Positions 17,169 through 25,250 of a stretch of DNA of 64,000 bases are shown here, in pieces. This DNA is from Photobacterium sp. GJ3 (GTDB lineage: Bacteria; Pseudomonadota; Gammaproteobacteria; Enterobacterales; Vibrionaceae): contig NZ_CP073579.1 in assembly GCF_018199995.1 (NCBI RefSeq), forward strand, positions 1-64,000, given 5' to 3'. The notes under the pieces are model-generated. The model saw nothing but the letters and a program-made list of their open reading frames with translations, was not told the DNA's origin and searched no databases. Position numbers and translations under genes: made by a program. Position 1 is the first letter of the stretch; each line of letters begins with the position of its first letter.

Positions 17169-17321
17169 ATGTCGTATCTGAAGCAAGTAGAGAGTGGGCC
17201 GACGATGACCTTCATCGTCGGCCTTTTTTGTTTCTGTGATTCAGAAACAGTATGTCTTGAAGCAAAATGCTTGCGACGGGGGCCGGTATCAAAATACCGC
17301 CCCCGTTTTTTATGGATGTAA
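17169..17321 (+). CDS. possible leader peptide ORF (50 codons)
   Basis: Open from ATG at 17169 (AGGAGG upstream, but unusually close) to TAA at 17319-17321, 4 bases before the ABC-F ATG. It is read through both terminator hairpins and is Cys/Arg-rich at its end, like translated hairpin sequence rather than a folded protein. It may exist only for regulation, or may not be translated. An internal in-frame ATG at 17205 is an alternative start. Confidence 0.3.
   Translation: MSYLKQVESGPTMTFIVGLFCFCDSETVCLEAKCLRRGPVSKYRPRFLWM
17197..17229 (+). terminator. intrinsic terminator 1 in the ABC-F leader
   Basis: Perfect 12-bp stem GGCCGACGATGA (17197-17208) / TCATCGTCGGCC (17212-17223), 3-nt loop, followed by six T residues. 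Confidence 0.9.
17277..17311 (+). terminator. intrinsic terminator 2, adjacent to the ABC-F start codon
   Basis: Stem of CGGTAT/ATACCG plus GGGGG/CCCCC with one bulged C, a CAAA loop, followed by six T residues at 17306-17311. Its position just upstream of the ribosome site suggests attenuation rather than simple 3'-end formation. Confidence 0.85.
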
Positions 17322-17325
17322 CACC

Positions 17326-18885
17326 ATGAGTTTACTTACAATTCAAAATCTGACGTACCACATTGGTGATAAAACGCTTTATCAGAATGCCGGCTTTACA
17401 CTCTTTCCCGGTGAACATATCGGGGTGACCGGCAAGAATGGTGTGGGCAAAAGTACCCTGTTGAAACTGCTGCAGTCTGATTTGTTACCGGATGGGGGCG
17501 ATATCATCTGGCAGCCCGCGGTCCGGATTGGCTATCTTGATCAGCATGCGGAAATGAACGCAGCGATGACTGTCCGGGATTATCTGCAGACGGCATTTGC
17601 CGATTTATATGCCCTTGAAGCGGAGATGATGGCGATTTACGCCTCCCCTGAACAATGTTCGCGGGACAGTTTTCTGGCCCGTGCTGCCGAGATTCAGGCG
17701 ACGCTGGAAAGTCAGGCTTTTTATCTCATCGACAACCGGATCGATGCGATTGCAGACGGGCTTGGCATCGTCCAGTTTGGCATGGAAACCCGCTTGGGCA
17801 GCCTGAGTGGCGGGCAACGGCACAAAGTGATGCTGGCATCGCTGCTGCTGATTGCACCGGATGTGTTGTTGCTGGATGAGCCGACCAACTATCTTGATAC
17901 CGTGCATGTGGACTGGCTGGCAGAGTATCTGAACAGCTTTGAAGGTGCATTTATGGTGGTGTCGCATGACCGGGCTTTTCTGAACCGAATCGCGACAGGC
18001 ATATGCGACATCGATCATCAGCAGATCCGCAAATACAAAGGGAACGTCGAGAAAGCCATGGCACAGAAAGCCAGTGATGACGCGGCGCATGCAAAGCAGT
18101 ATCTGGCGCAGAAAAAGCACATCGACAAGCTGGAACAGTTTATCGCTAAAAATGGCGCCGGAGTGAATGCGAGTATTGCCAATGGCCGGAAAAAGCAGCT
18201 GGCACGAATGGAGCGACTGAGCGCACCCGAGCAGGAAAAAACAGTGTCGATCAGCTTCCGGACAGCTTCGCACAGCGCACAGCAGGTGCTGGCAGCCACG
18301 GATCTGGAAATTGGTTATACCAAATCTTTGCTCCCGAAAATGGATTTCAACATTTCGCGGGGAGAGAAAGTCGTGATTGCCGGTTTCAACGGGATCGGTA
18401 AATCGACGCTGCTGAAAACCCTGGTGGGTGAGCTGGCAACGATTGCGGGAGACATTGAACTGGCGCAGGGCGTGAAGCTGGGGTATTTCGAGCAGGAACT
18501 GCATTGGTACGATCCACAGGCGACGCCGGTCAATCTGGTGAAATCTGCCTGTCATGGTCTCGATGATAAAGCCGCCCGACAGCATCTGGCACGATTCGGC
18601 CTGTCCGGGAAACTGGCGCTGCAGCCGATTCATTCGCTCAGCGGCGGGGAGCAGACCAAGGTGAAGCTGTGCCGTCTGGCCTTGCAGCCCACGAATCTGC
18701 TGGTGCTTGATGAACCCACGACACATCTGGATGCCAGAGTGAAGGCGGCACTGAAACAGGCATTGATGGATTACACCGGCACTTTGATTCTGGTGTCTCA
18801 TGAACGGGACTTTGTCGCCGGATGGCCAGACAAGGTGATCAACATCCAGAAGATGATGCAAGTTGCTGATTCAGCATTAGTTTAA
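17326..18885 (+). CDS. ABC-F family ATPase (ribosome-associated)
   Basis: ABC-F proteins have two ATPase cassettes and no membrane domain; they act on the ribosome, either in translation control or antibiotic protection. This 519-residue protein has Walker A GKNGVGKST near residue 38 and signature LSGGQ plus LLLDEPTNYLD near 160-190. A lysine-rich linker (AQKKHIDKLEQF) follows, then a second Walker A (GFNGIGKST near 355), LSGGE and LVLDEPTTHLD. Both cassettes look intact. The ATG at 17326 follows terminator 2. An MFS gene begins 11 bp downstream, suggesting a drug-related operon. The exact subfamily cannot be fixed by eye; YbiT-like and resistance-type members are both possible. Confidence 0.85.
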   Translation: MSLLTIQNLTYHIGDKTLYQNAGFTLFPGEHIGVTGKNGVGKSTLLKLLQSDLLPDGGDIIWQPAVRIGYLDQHAEMNAAMTVRDYLQTAFADLYALEAEMMAIYASPEQCSRDSFLARAAEIQATLESQAFYLIDNRIDAIADGLGIVQFGMETRLGSLSGGQRHKVMLASLLLIAPDVLLLDEPTNYLDTVHVDWLAEYLNSFEGAFMVVSHDRAFLNRIATGICDIDHQQIRKYKGNVEKAMAQKASDDAAHAKQYLAQKKHIDKLEQFIAKNGAGVNASIANGRKKQLARMERLSAPEQEKTVSISFRTASHSAQQVLAATDLEIGYTKSLLPKMDFNISRGEKVVIAGFNGIGKSTLLKTLVGELATIAGDIELAQGVKLGYFEQELHWYDPQATPVNLVKSACHGLDDKAARQHLARFGLSGKLALQPIHSLSGGEQTKVKLCRLALQPTNLLVLDEPTTHLDARVKAALKQALMDYTGTLILVSHERDFVAGWPDKVINIQKMMQVADSALV

Positions 18886-18896
18886 GGAATCATAAA

Positions 18897-20038
18897 ATGA
18901 AAATTTTGCTGTTTTTCATTGCTTTCTTAGTCGGTGCTGATGAACTGATGCTGGGACCGATTCTGGTCCCGATCGGACAGGATTTAGGGGTTGCACCTGA
19001 ACGGGTCACCTTGTTTATCACGGCCTACAGTCTTGCACTGGCAGCCATTGCCCCGTTTCTCGGGGCCTATTCCGACCGACATGGGCGGCTTCAAATCATG
19101 ATTCCAGCCTGTCTGTTGTTTGGTCTGGCTTCGGTAGCAACTGGCCTTGTGGGTAATTTTGAAACCGGGCTGTTGACCCGAATTGTCACCGGAGTGGCGA
19201 GTGCTGGCATGTTGCCGATTGCTTTTGCGCTGGCGGCGGATGCACCCGGTGAAAATGCAATGAAGCAAATCGCCTGGGTTCAGTCCGGGCTGACACTGGG
19301 CATGATTTCGAGCCCGGCTTTCGGTGCGTTCTTCGCAGAGACTTTGTCCTGGCGGGCTGCATTTTTGGTGCTTGGTGTTTGCGCATGGTTCGTCGCGGCT
19401 GCATTGGGATATATCTCAGTGATGCAGAAACTGCCCGCGAGGCAGGCCACCGAGGGGATCATGAAACACACAGCGGTCCGATCTGGCAGATCCCCGGTGC
19501 CGCCGGCGCCCTACTGGCGATGTGTTTTGGCTTAGGGGGCGGCATCGGATTATTTAATCTCATTGGTCAGCATCTGAGAGATACACAGGGCATCTCAATG
19601 TGGGCGGTTGGGGGGCTGTATGCGGTGTTGGGCTGTATTAGTGTGATCGGCAATTTGCTGATGCCACGGCTCGCTGAACGTGTGGAAAGTGGCCGTCAGT
19701 TAATGCGCATCGCCTTGGGTGTTTGTGCGATCGTGAGCGTGTGGTTTTATCTGTTACCGTCGCAAAGTCTGCCGTGGCTGTTATTCCCGCTGGTCCTCTG
19801 GGCGCTGGCGGGCGGTATCGGCTCTCCTGCTCTGCAAAGTTATATTGCCGGGTTGTCTGCCGCACATCGCGGTGTTTTGATGTCGCTGGGAATGACCATG
19901 ATGCATCTGGGTGTCGCCCTGTGGTCCGGTGTTGCTGGCTTTGCATACACGGCAGGTCCGGTGGGCATGGCGTTATTGGCCGTCGTATTGTTTGGTGTGG
20001 CAATGACGGTGCTCAAACCCGTCAAAACGACATCCTAA
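18897..20038 (+). pseudogene. MFS transporter, interrupted by a -1 frameshift
   Basis: The first frame (18897-19535) encodes about six helices of a drug-efflux-type MFS protein: ADELMLGPILVPIGQDLGV, then the AYSDRHGRLQ loop motif. The second frame (to 20038) encodes the other six (GALLAMCFGLGGGIGLFN onward). They join without loss if one base is restored at about 19464-19474, in the central loop after EGIMKHT. No X-XXY-YYZ slippery site is present, so this is a mutation or sequencing error rather than programmed shifting. AAGGAA precedes the ATG, 11 bp after the ABC-F stop, so both genes belong to one transcript. Confidence 0.8.
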
Positions 20039-20053
20039 TCCGATGAGAAATAC

Positions 20054-20077
20054 CCGCCCTGCTCGCGTGCAGGGCGG
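20054..20077 (+). terminator. hairpin after the MFS gene
   Basis: CCGCCCTGC (20054-20062) and GCAGGGCGG (20069-20077) form a 9-bp stem 15 bases past the MFS stop; no T-run follows. Confidence 0.5.
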
Positions 20078-20211
20078 AACTCGTTATTCGACCTTTTTCA
20101 GCGTAGGGATGAACTGGACTTCATCCTCACGATAGGCAATTTCAGCAACACTCAAGACAACATCAGCTTGCAGATGAATACAATCAGCGAGGGCAGGATA
20201 GAAGCGAGAAG

Positions 20212-20239
20212 CCCCTGCATCACCGGGGCCATGCAGGGG
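20212..20239 (-). terminator. hairpin downstream of the zinc-type alcohol dehydrogenase gene
   Basis: CCCCTGCAT (20212-20220) and ATGCAGGGG (20231-20239) form a 9-bp stem about 30 bases after the minus-strand stop at 20270. A T-run is weak. Confidence 0.55.
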
Positions 20240-20269
20240 TTGTGTCGGGTGATGGAATATCGTGCGTTG

Positions 20270-21286
20270 TTACCAGCCGGAGAGAACGACTTTACCAATC
20301 ATATTGCCTTGCTCAACAATGGCATGGGCCTGACGAAGGTTTTCTGCGTTGATTGGCGTGAGGTGCTCCCGCAAGGTGGTCTGAATATTGTCCAGATCGA
20401 TCCATTCACCGAGTTGATCCAGCAGCTTGCCCTGAGCCGCCATATCTTCGGTTTGGTACAGGGTGCGGGTAAACATGAACTCCCAGACAAAACCGGCACT
20501 TTTACTTTTCAGTGGTTCCAAGTCCAGCGGCTGATCACTTTCCACGATGCTGCAGATCATGCCCTGGGGCTTGATGATTTGCGCCATGGTTTGCCAGTGT
20601 CCGGCGGTATCGTTGAGACAGAAGATGTAATCGACAGATGTCACCCCCAGCTCAGCGAGCTGTTCAGCCATGTTCTCACGGTGACTGATCACCTGCGCAG
20701 CACCCAAATCCCGGCACCATTGTGCCGTTTCGGGGCGTGATGCAGTCGCAATCACAGTCAGCCCCTGGAACTGACTGGCCAGTTGAATGGCCATCGAACC
20801 AACACCGCCTGCACCGCCGATAATCAGCAGCCTTTGCTGGCGCTGATCGCCTTCCGGCTTGATCCCTAAACGGTCAAACAGCCCTTCCCAGGCGGTGATC
20901 CCAGTCAGCGGGAGCGCAGCCGCTTCTGCCATGGTGAGGGACTGTGGCTTTTTGCCGACGATGCGCGCATCCACCACATGATATTCACTGTTTGTGCCGG
21001 GGCGGGTAATGTCACCTGCGTAGTAGACTTCGTCCCCCGGCTGAAATTGGGTGACCTGCTCACCGACAGAGACGACAGTTCCTGCGGCATCCCAGCCCAG
21101 AATGCGGGGTTGGGGCTCGATTTTATCTTTCGGTGCCCGAACTTTGGTGTCTACGGGATTGACCGAAATGGCTTCCACCCGGACCAGAATATCGTGACCG
21201 GAGACAGAGGGGGCAGGCAGTTCAACATCGATCAGACTGTCCGGGTTGGAAATCGGTAAATAGTGCGTCAGCGCAACAGCTTTCAT
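20270..21286 (-). CDS. zinc-type alcohol dehydrogenase/quinone oxidoreductase-like protein
   Basis: A 338-residue cytoplasmic MDR-family oxidoreductase, probably NADPH-dependent and active on quinones or enones. The N-terminal GroES-like fold (HDILVRVEAISVNPVDTKVR; ILGWDAAGTVVSVG) lacks the zinc-binding GHE and Cys cluster. A Rossmann fold shows IIGGAGGVGSMAIQLA near residue 155. The ATG at 21286 is preferred since GAGGA lies 8 nt upstream. It is divergent from a LysR gene 274 bp away, a common pairing in which the regulator controls the enzyme. Confidence 0.83.
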   Translation of the reverse strand: MKAVALTHYLPISNPDSLIDVELPAPSVSGHDILVRVEAISVNPVDTKVRAPKDKIEPQPRILGWDAAGTVVSVGEQVTQFQPGDEVYYAGDITRPGTNSEYHVVDARIVGKKPQSLTMAEAAALPLTGITAWEGLFDRLGIKPEGDQRQQRLLIIGGAGGVGSMAIQLASQFQGLTVIATASRPETAQWCRDLGAAQVISHRENMAEQLAELGVTSVDYIFCLNDTAGHWQTMAQIIKPQGMICSIVESDQPLDLEPLKSKSAGFVWEFMFTRTLYQTEDMAAQGKLLDQLGEWIDLDNIQTTLREHLTPINAENLRQAHAIVEQGNMIGKVVLSGW

Positions 21287-21560
21287 CAGAGGGTCCTCAG
21301 ATTTGTGATTGATCATAAGCATAATCGGTGTAGCCAGTTTCATTGCCGCACCGTGGTGTTTCTCCTGAAAGTTTCATGGCGTATCCAAGTGTGATGTTAC
21401 CGAGTAGGTATGGGGTGAACAGCGGTGCGTGCGTCATCTGAATACTCCGTGAATCAAAAAAAGATGGGATACATGGCAGTCTAAACTTTCAGAAAAAATT
21501 GATAATGGGTATAAATACAAAAATACTTTTCACTATTTCTGAACTCAGGTGTCTGTGGGT

Positions 21561-22472
21561 ATGTCCAAAATTGATGATATGGCGTTGTTTGTGCAGGTGG
21601 CTAAATCTGGCGGGCTGGCAGCTGCCGGACGAAAGCTCGGGCTGTCTCCGGCCAGTATGACGGCCCGGATGAATCAGATTGAGCAGCGTTATCAAACCCG
21701 GTTACTGAACCGGAATACCCGGCAGGTGAGCCTCACCGATGCCGGACAGCGATTCTACCAGGGCTGTTTACGCGTGCTGGATGAAGTGGCTGTTGCTGAG
21801 GCCACGCTGAGTCATCAGGAAGCGGCAATATCCGGCACATTGCGGGTGACGGCTCCTTCGGACTTTGGCCGTCAGTATGTTGCGCCGGCATTGACGGCAT
21901 TTGCCAGTGAACATCCGGATGTGATGCCGCACCTGAATCTGACCGACGGTAACCTCAAGCTGGTTGATGAAGGGATTGATCTGGCAATCCGGCTGGGTAA
22001 TTTACCGGACAGCACGCTGGTGGCCCGGCCACTGGTGCAAAATCGTCGCGTGTTATGTGCGTCTCCGGTCTATCTTGAAAAAGCCGGTACGCCAGACACC
22101 CCGGCTGAACTGGCAAAGCATCGTTGCTTGGTGATGGAGTGGGGCGGTCTGGCGATGGATGAATGGTATTTCACGACAGAGTCGGGGCAGTCGGCCGTCC
22201 GGGTGCGTGCCGCGATGACCAGTACGGACGGCGCGATGATTCGGCAATGGGCCGTCGACGGATGCGGAATTGCAATGAAATCCTGGTGGGATGTGCGCCG
22301 GGATGTACTTGATGGTCGCTTGATGTTGTTATTCGACGATCAGGTGATTGGGCTGAATCGCAGCGATGCGGGATCAGTCGGGATCCATCTGGTGTATCCC
22401 GGCCGGAAATTCCAGCCCCGCCCGGTTCAGGCATTTACTGCGTTTCTGCTTGACTGGATGGAAACCTTGTAA
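21561..22472 (+). CDS. LysR-family transcriptional regulator
   Basis: 303 residues. The N-terminal winged helix is typical (DDMALFVQVAKSGGLAAAGRKLGLSPASMTARMNQIEQ), followed by LLNRNTRQVSLTDAG. A co-inducer domain spans about 90-295 (LRVTAPSDFGRQYVAPALTAF). It belongs to the CrgA/AaeR-like branch. It is divergent from the oxidoreductase gene to its left, its probable target. The ATG at 21561 gives the usual LysR start; an in-frame GTG lies four codons upstream. Confidence 0.85.
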   Translation: MSKIDDMALFVQVAKSGGLAAAGRKLGLSPASMTARMNQIEQRYQTRLLNRNTRQVSLTDAGQRFYQGCLRVLDEVAVAEATLSHQEAAISGTLRVTAPSDFGRQYVAPALTAFASEHPDVMPHLNLTDGNLKLVDEGIDLAIRLGNLPDSTLVARPLVQNRRVLCASPVYLEKAGTPDTPAELAKHRCLVMEWGGLAMDEWYFTTESGQSAVRVRAAMTSTDGAMIRQWAVDGCGIAMKSWWDVRRDVLDGRLMLLFDDQVIGLNRSDAGSVGIHLVYPGRKFQPRPVQAFTAFLLDWMETL

Positions 22473-22476
22473 AAAA

Positions 22477-22501
22477 CCTTCCCCGACACTGCTGGGGAAG
22501 G
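22477..22501. terminator. bidirectional terminator between LysR and MFS genes
   Basis: CCTTCCCC (22477-22484) and GGGGAAGG (22494-22501) form an 8-bp stem; on the minus strand it is followed by six T residues, 18 bases after the MFS stop. Confidence 0.85.
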
Positions 22502-22518
22502 GGTGTCACGCGTGGCAA

Positions 22519-23709
22519 TCAGGCCGTGGCCAGATGGACATGTGCCTGACGCCGGTAAAGAAACTGCATGGTGAATCCGGCCAGCAGAATGATGATGCCC
22601 ATGATGGTGAAACCGAATGCGGTCAGATTCAGGCCGCTGAGTACAGCAATCAACGTAAAACCCAGCCCCTGACTCAGGACCGAAAAGAGCTTGAGTCCGC
22701 CTTCGATGCGACCCCGTTCATGCACACTGACCTCGTGATTCATTTTATTGGTGCGGGCAATCCGGTTGAATGCATTGAAGAAACCCAGAACCACGGTCAG
22801 GGCCACAAGCACTTCCGGGATCAGCCAGAACGACATGATCAGCAGCAAGCATCCCATGATGAGAACGGAACTGATCATCGCTTTTTCGTGACTGAATCGG
22901 GCCAGTAAACGGGTGATCAGCAAGCCTGTGATCAATGCGCCTACGCCGTAACTCAGCGACCAGGAGGCAAACCAGCTACCGCTGATCTGCTGTTCTGAAA
23001 AATAAACCGGAACCAGCTTGGCCAGATAAGACAACATGGGATACGTCAGGCACGATAGTGCAATAAACACAAAGAAAGCGGGCTGACGGGCGAAAATCGC
23101 TCGACTTGCCCCTAACTGGGAGAAGAAAGGCTGAGACTTTTGTGGTTTCAGCTGACGCCGGTAAGGCGTGCAAAAATAACTGAATGCAGCGATTGCGGAT
23201 GCCAGCGTTGCCAGCAATGAAAATTCAAACATCGACCAGGTGGTCAGCAGAACAATGCCCGCCGCACCGGCCCCCAGCGTGGTCAACTGCATCACGACTT
23301 CCTGCTGACCCGTGATTCTGGCGTATTCTGACTTGTCGTAATTTTCCTGAGTGAATGCGTTATTGGTACTCCAGGCGATATCATTGGTCAGCCAGAAAAT
23401 CATTTGTGCCAGCGCCAGTAACCCGAGGGTGTCGCGTTCCAGCTGAAACGCGATCAGCACGGCCAGTGCCGTTGAAGCCTGAATGAGCTGAATGGTGATC
23501 AGAATTGATTTCCGGGAATGCCGATCGATCAATGTGGCGGAAAAGGGTGTGGTGAAAAATGAAAGCAGCGTACACAGCAGCGACAATGCCGCGACAAAAA
23601 CGCCCATATCTCCCTGACTGAGCATGATCCAGGGCAGAGCCAGCATGAACATACCGGAAGAGATGCCATCAAAAAAGCGGCCTGCCAGATAAGGAGTGGA
23701 ACGTGACAT
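22519..23709 (-). CDS. MFS transporter, SoxR-controlled
   Basis: A 396-residue inner-membrane transporter with about 12 hydrophobic segments, beginning YLAGRFFDGISSGMFMLALPW. The loop TLIDRHSRKS is the MFS motif A equivalent, and the helices resemble EntS/MFS_3-type exporters. The ATG at 23709 has an AGGGAA ribosome site at 8 nt. The promoter is a SoxR-type promoter overlapped by an 18-bp dyad, shared with divergent soxR, so the pump is probably induced by redox-active compounds. Substrate unknown; phenazine- or quinone-like compounds are plausible from known SoxR targets in other bacteria. Confidence 0.82.
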   Translation of the reverse strand: MSRSTPYLAGRFFDGISSGMFMLALPWIMLSQGDMGVFVAALSLLCTLLSFFTTPFSATLIDRHSRKSILITIQLIQASTALAVLIAFQLERDTLGLLALAQMIFWLTNDIAWSTNNAFTQENYDKSEYARITGQQEVVMQLTTLGAGAAGIVLLTTWSMFEFSLLATLASAIAAFSYFCTPYRRQLKPQKSQPFFSQLGASRAIFARQPAFFVFIALSCLTYPMLSYLAKLVPVYFSEQQISGSWFASWSLSYGVGALITGLLITRLLARFSHEKAMISSVLIMGCLLLIMSFWLIPEVLVALTVVLGFFNAFNRIARTNKMNHEVSVHERGRIEGGLKLFSVLSQGLGFTLIAVLSGLNLTAFGFTIMGIIILLAGFTMQFLYRRQAHVHLATA

Positions 23710-23745
23710 GATGATTTCCCTGTTCTTTTTATTGGTGTTGTGCAG

Positions 23746-23776
23746 AGCATAAAACCTCAAGTAAACTTGAGGTCAA
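23746..23776 (-). promoter_or_regulatory. SoxR-box promoter of the MFS gene
   Basis: The 18-bp dyad CCTCAAGTAAACTTGAGG at 23755-23772 differs from the known soxS box by one central base. On the minus strand a -35 (TTGACC, 23776-23771) and -10 (TATGCT, 23751-23746) are separated by 19 bp. This overlong spacing is the hallmark of promoters that oxidised SoxR activates by distortion. Confidence 0.92.
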
Positions 23777-23814
23777 GCACAATAGTGAAGATTTTCAGAC
23801 AGAAGGAAGCAGGG

Positions 23815-24249
23815 ATGGAGATGTCGGTCGGGCAGGTGGCACAGCGTTCTAACGTGAGAGTATCGACGCTACATTTTTACGAAGAAAAGGGGCTGATTCA
23901 GAGCTGGCGCAATCCGGGGAATCAGCGCCGGTATGATCGCAGTGTCCTTCGGCGCATTGCGGTGATAAAAACCGCGCAGCAACTCGGGTTTTCGCTGGAG
24001 GATATCGGGGTGGCGCTGTCTCATTTGCCTTTAGATCACGCTCCAACGCAGGAGGAATGGCAGGAAATGGCGAGTGCCTGGCGGGAGCAACTGGATGAGC
24101 GGATTCAGAAACTGCAGCAGATGCGCGATTCACTGGGCAATTGCATCGGCTGCGGTTGTCTGTCGCTGAAGAAATGCCAACTGCGAAACCCGGACGATGC
24201 GCTGGCATCAGAGGGAACTGGCGCAGTGTTACTGGACGGGCAAGTCTGA
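23815..24249 (+). CDS. soxR: redox-sensing transcriptional activator SoxR
   Basis: A MerR-family homodimer carrying a [2Fe-2S] cluster that switches promoters on when oxidised. Residues ~1-70 are the MerR helix-turn-helix (SVGQVAQRSNVRVSTLHFYEEKGLI), followed by RNPGNQRRYDRSVLRRIAVIK. A dimer helix precedes the cluster motif CIGCGCLSLKKC, and the usual SoxR tail reads NPDDALASEGTGAVLL. All four cluster cysteines are present. The 144-aa length is close to E. coli SoxR. AAGGAAGCAGGG precedes the ATG at 23815. It is divergent from the MFS gene; its last bases overlap the convergent LysR gene by 21 bp. No soxS was seen, as is common outside enterics. Confidence 0.95.
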   Translation: MEMSVGQVAQRSNVRVSTLHFYEEKGLIQSWRNPGNQRRYDRSVLRRIAVIKTAQQLGFSLEDIGVALSHLPLDHAPTQEEWQEMASAWREQLDERIQKLQQMRDSLGNCIGCGCLSLKKCQLRNPDDALASEGTGAVLLDGQV

Positions 24250-25146
24250 TCCGGAAAAAAGCCGCTGAGAGAAAAAATCGACGGCGGCTTTAATTTTAGA
24301 TACCTGATACCTGGGTTTGTAATACAGCAGAAAAAGCCCCAGCTTTTCTGTCGACAGGCAAACCGGCTGCGGCCAGTCAATTTTCACAATCTCACCGCTG
24401 TCCCGATCAGCTTTCGATGCCCAGTCGGGAAGCAGCGCCATGACTTTGCCAGCCAGCATCAATTCCCGGATATAGCGGCCGGAATTGGTCACTGTATGCG
24501 GTTTCAGATTCAATGGACGCCACTGTCCCTGCTGGACAATTCCCCAGCGCAGAATCTGATTCGGCCCGCGATAAAATACCAGCTGATGCTGCTGGAGGGC
24601 CTGATGGTTTTCCGGACGGCCAAATCGTTGGAGGTAGGTCTGGCTTGCACACAGATGCGGCGTATTGTCGCACAGCCATTTCGCATGTATCCGGTCGTCC
24701 GGCATGTAACCGCCCCGGATCGCGATGTCTACTTCAGCTTTGCTGAGATCATTGACTGTGTCTGAGACATCAATATCCAGACTGATCTCAGGATATAAGG
24801 CTTCGAATTCACTCAGATGCGGCAGCATCTGATTTTCAAAATAATGACTCATACAACTGATCTTCAGCACCCCGGACGGCGTATGCTGATAGGTCTGAAC
24901 CAGCTCCTCTGCTTGTCGGATCTGCTCAATGGCTTGCTGACATTGCGCCAGATACGCCTGCCCGACTTCTGTGAGATGAATGGCGCGTGTACTTCGCTTG
25001 ATCAGCTCAGATCCCAGCGCAGACTCCAGCCAGCTTAACTGGCGTGAAGCACTGGACACCGGCAGTTTGAGTTGCTTGGCAGCGCCGGAAATGCTGCCAC
25101 ACTGAATGGTGGCGACAAACACCTCCATTGCTTTCAGTTTGTCCAT
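24229..25146 (-). CDS. LysR-family transcriptional regulator
   Basis: 305 residues. The winged helix (KAMEVFVATIQCGSISGAA, then SSASRQLSWLESALGSELI) is followed by RSTRAIHLTEVGQAYL and a co-inducer domain. It begins 104 bp from, and divergent to, an NADP-dependent oxidoreductase gene, its probable target. GGGAAA precedes the ATG at 25146. Its 3' end overlaps the convergent soxR 3' end by 21 bp, so the two transcripts can interfere. Confidence 0.87.
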   Translation of the reverse strand: MDKLKAMEVFVATIQCGSISGAAKQLKLPVSSASRQLSWLESALGSELIKRSTRAIHLTEVGQAYLAQCQQAIEQIRQAEELVQTYQHTPSGVLKISCMSHYFENQMLPHLSEFEALYPEISLDIDVSDTVNDLSKAEVDIAIRGGYMPDDRIHAKWLCDNTPHLCASQTYLQRFGRPENHQALQQHQLVFYRGPNQILRWGIVQQGQWRPLNLKPHTVTNSGRYIRELMLAGKVMALLPDWASKADRDSGEIVKIDWPQPVCLSTEKLGLFLLYYKPRYQVSKIKAAVDFFSQRLFSGSDLPVQ

Positions 25147-25250
25147 TTAACTTTCCCATTTTCAGCAAAAGTGATTTCTGATTTGGCTGTCTTATTTTCA
25201 TTCTCAGCAAGAGATAAAGTGTGCCTGAAGAAATCGGGAGGAACAACAAC

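Larger units (their letters stand above)
17071..17325 (+). promoter_or_regulatory. candidate transcription-attenuation leader of the ABC-F gene
   Basis: Three successive hairpins precede the ABC-F start. The first has stems AGCTCCG/CGGAGCT (17071-17109) with an inner AACAC/GTGTT stem. Two strong intrinsic terminators then follow at 17197-17229 and 17277-17311, the last ending 14 bases before the ATG. An AGGAGG at 17161-17166 sits only 2 nt before an ATG that opens a 50-codon leader frame (17169-17321) running through both terminators. CCTGA/TCAGG can fold over this site. Leader-peptide attenuation is established for several Gram-positive ABC-F resistance genes; its use here is inferred. Confidence 0.55.

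Noticed and set aside
17605-18861. 418-codon minus-strand frame
   Set aside because: Lies entirely antisense to the ABC-F gene, whose motifs are complete; a shadow of high-GC third positions.
19464-19474. Programmed -1 ribosomal frameshifting in the MFS gene
   Set aside because: No X-XXY-YYZ slippery heptamer or downstream pseudoknot was visible; MFS genes are not known to use it.
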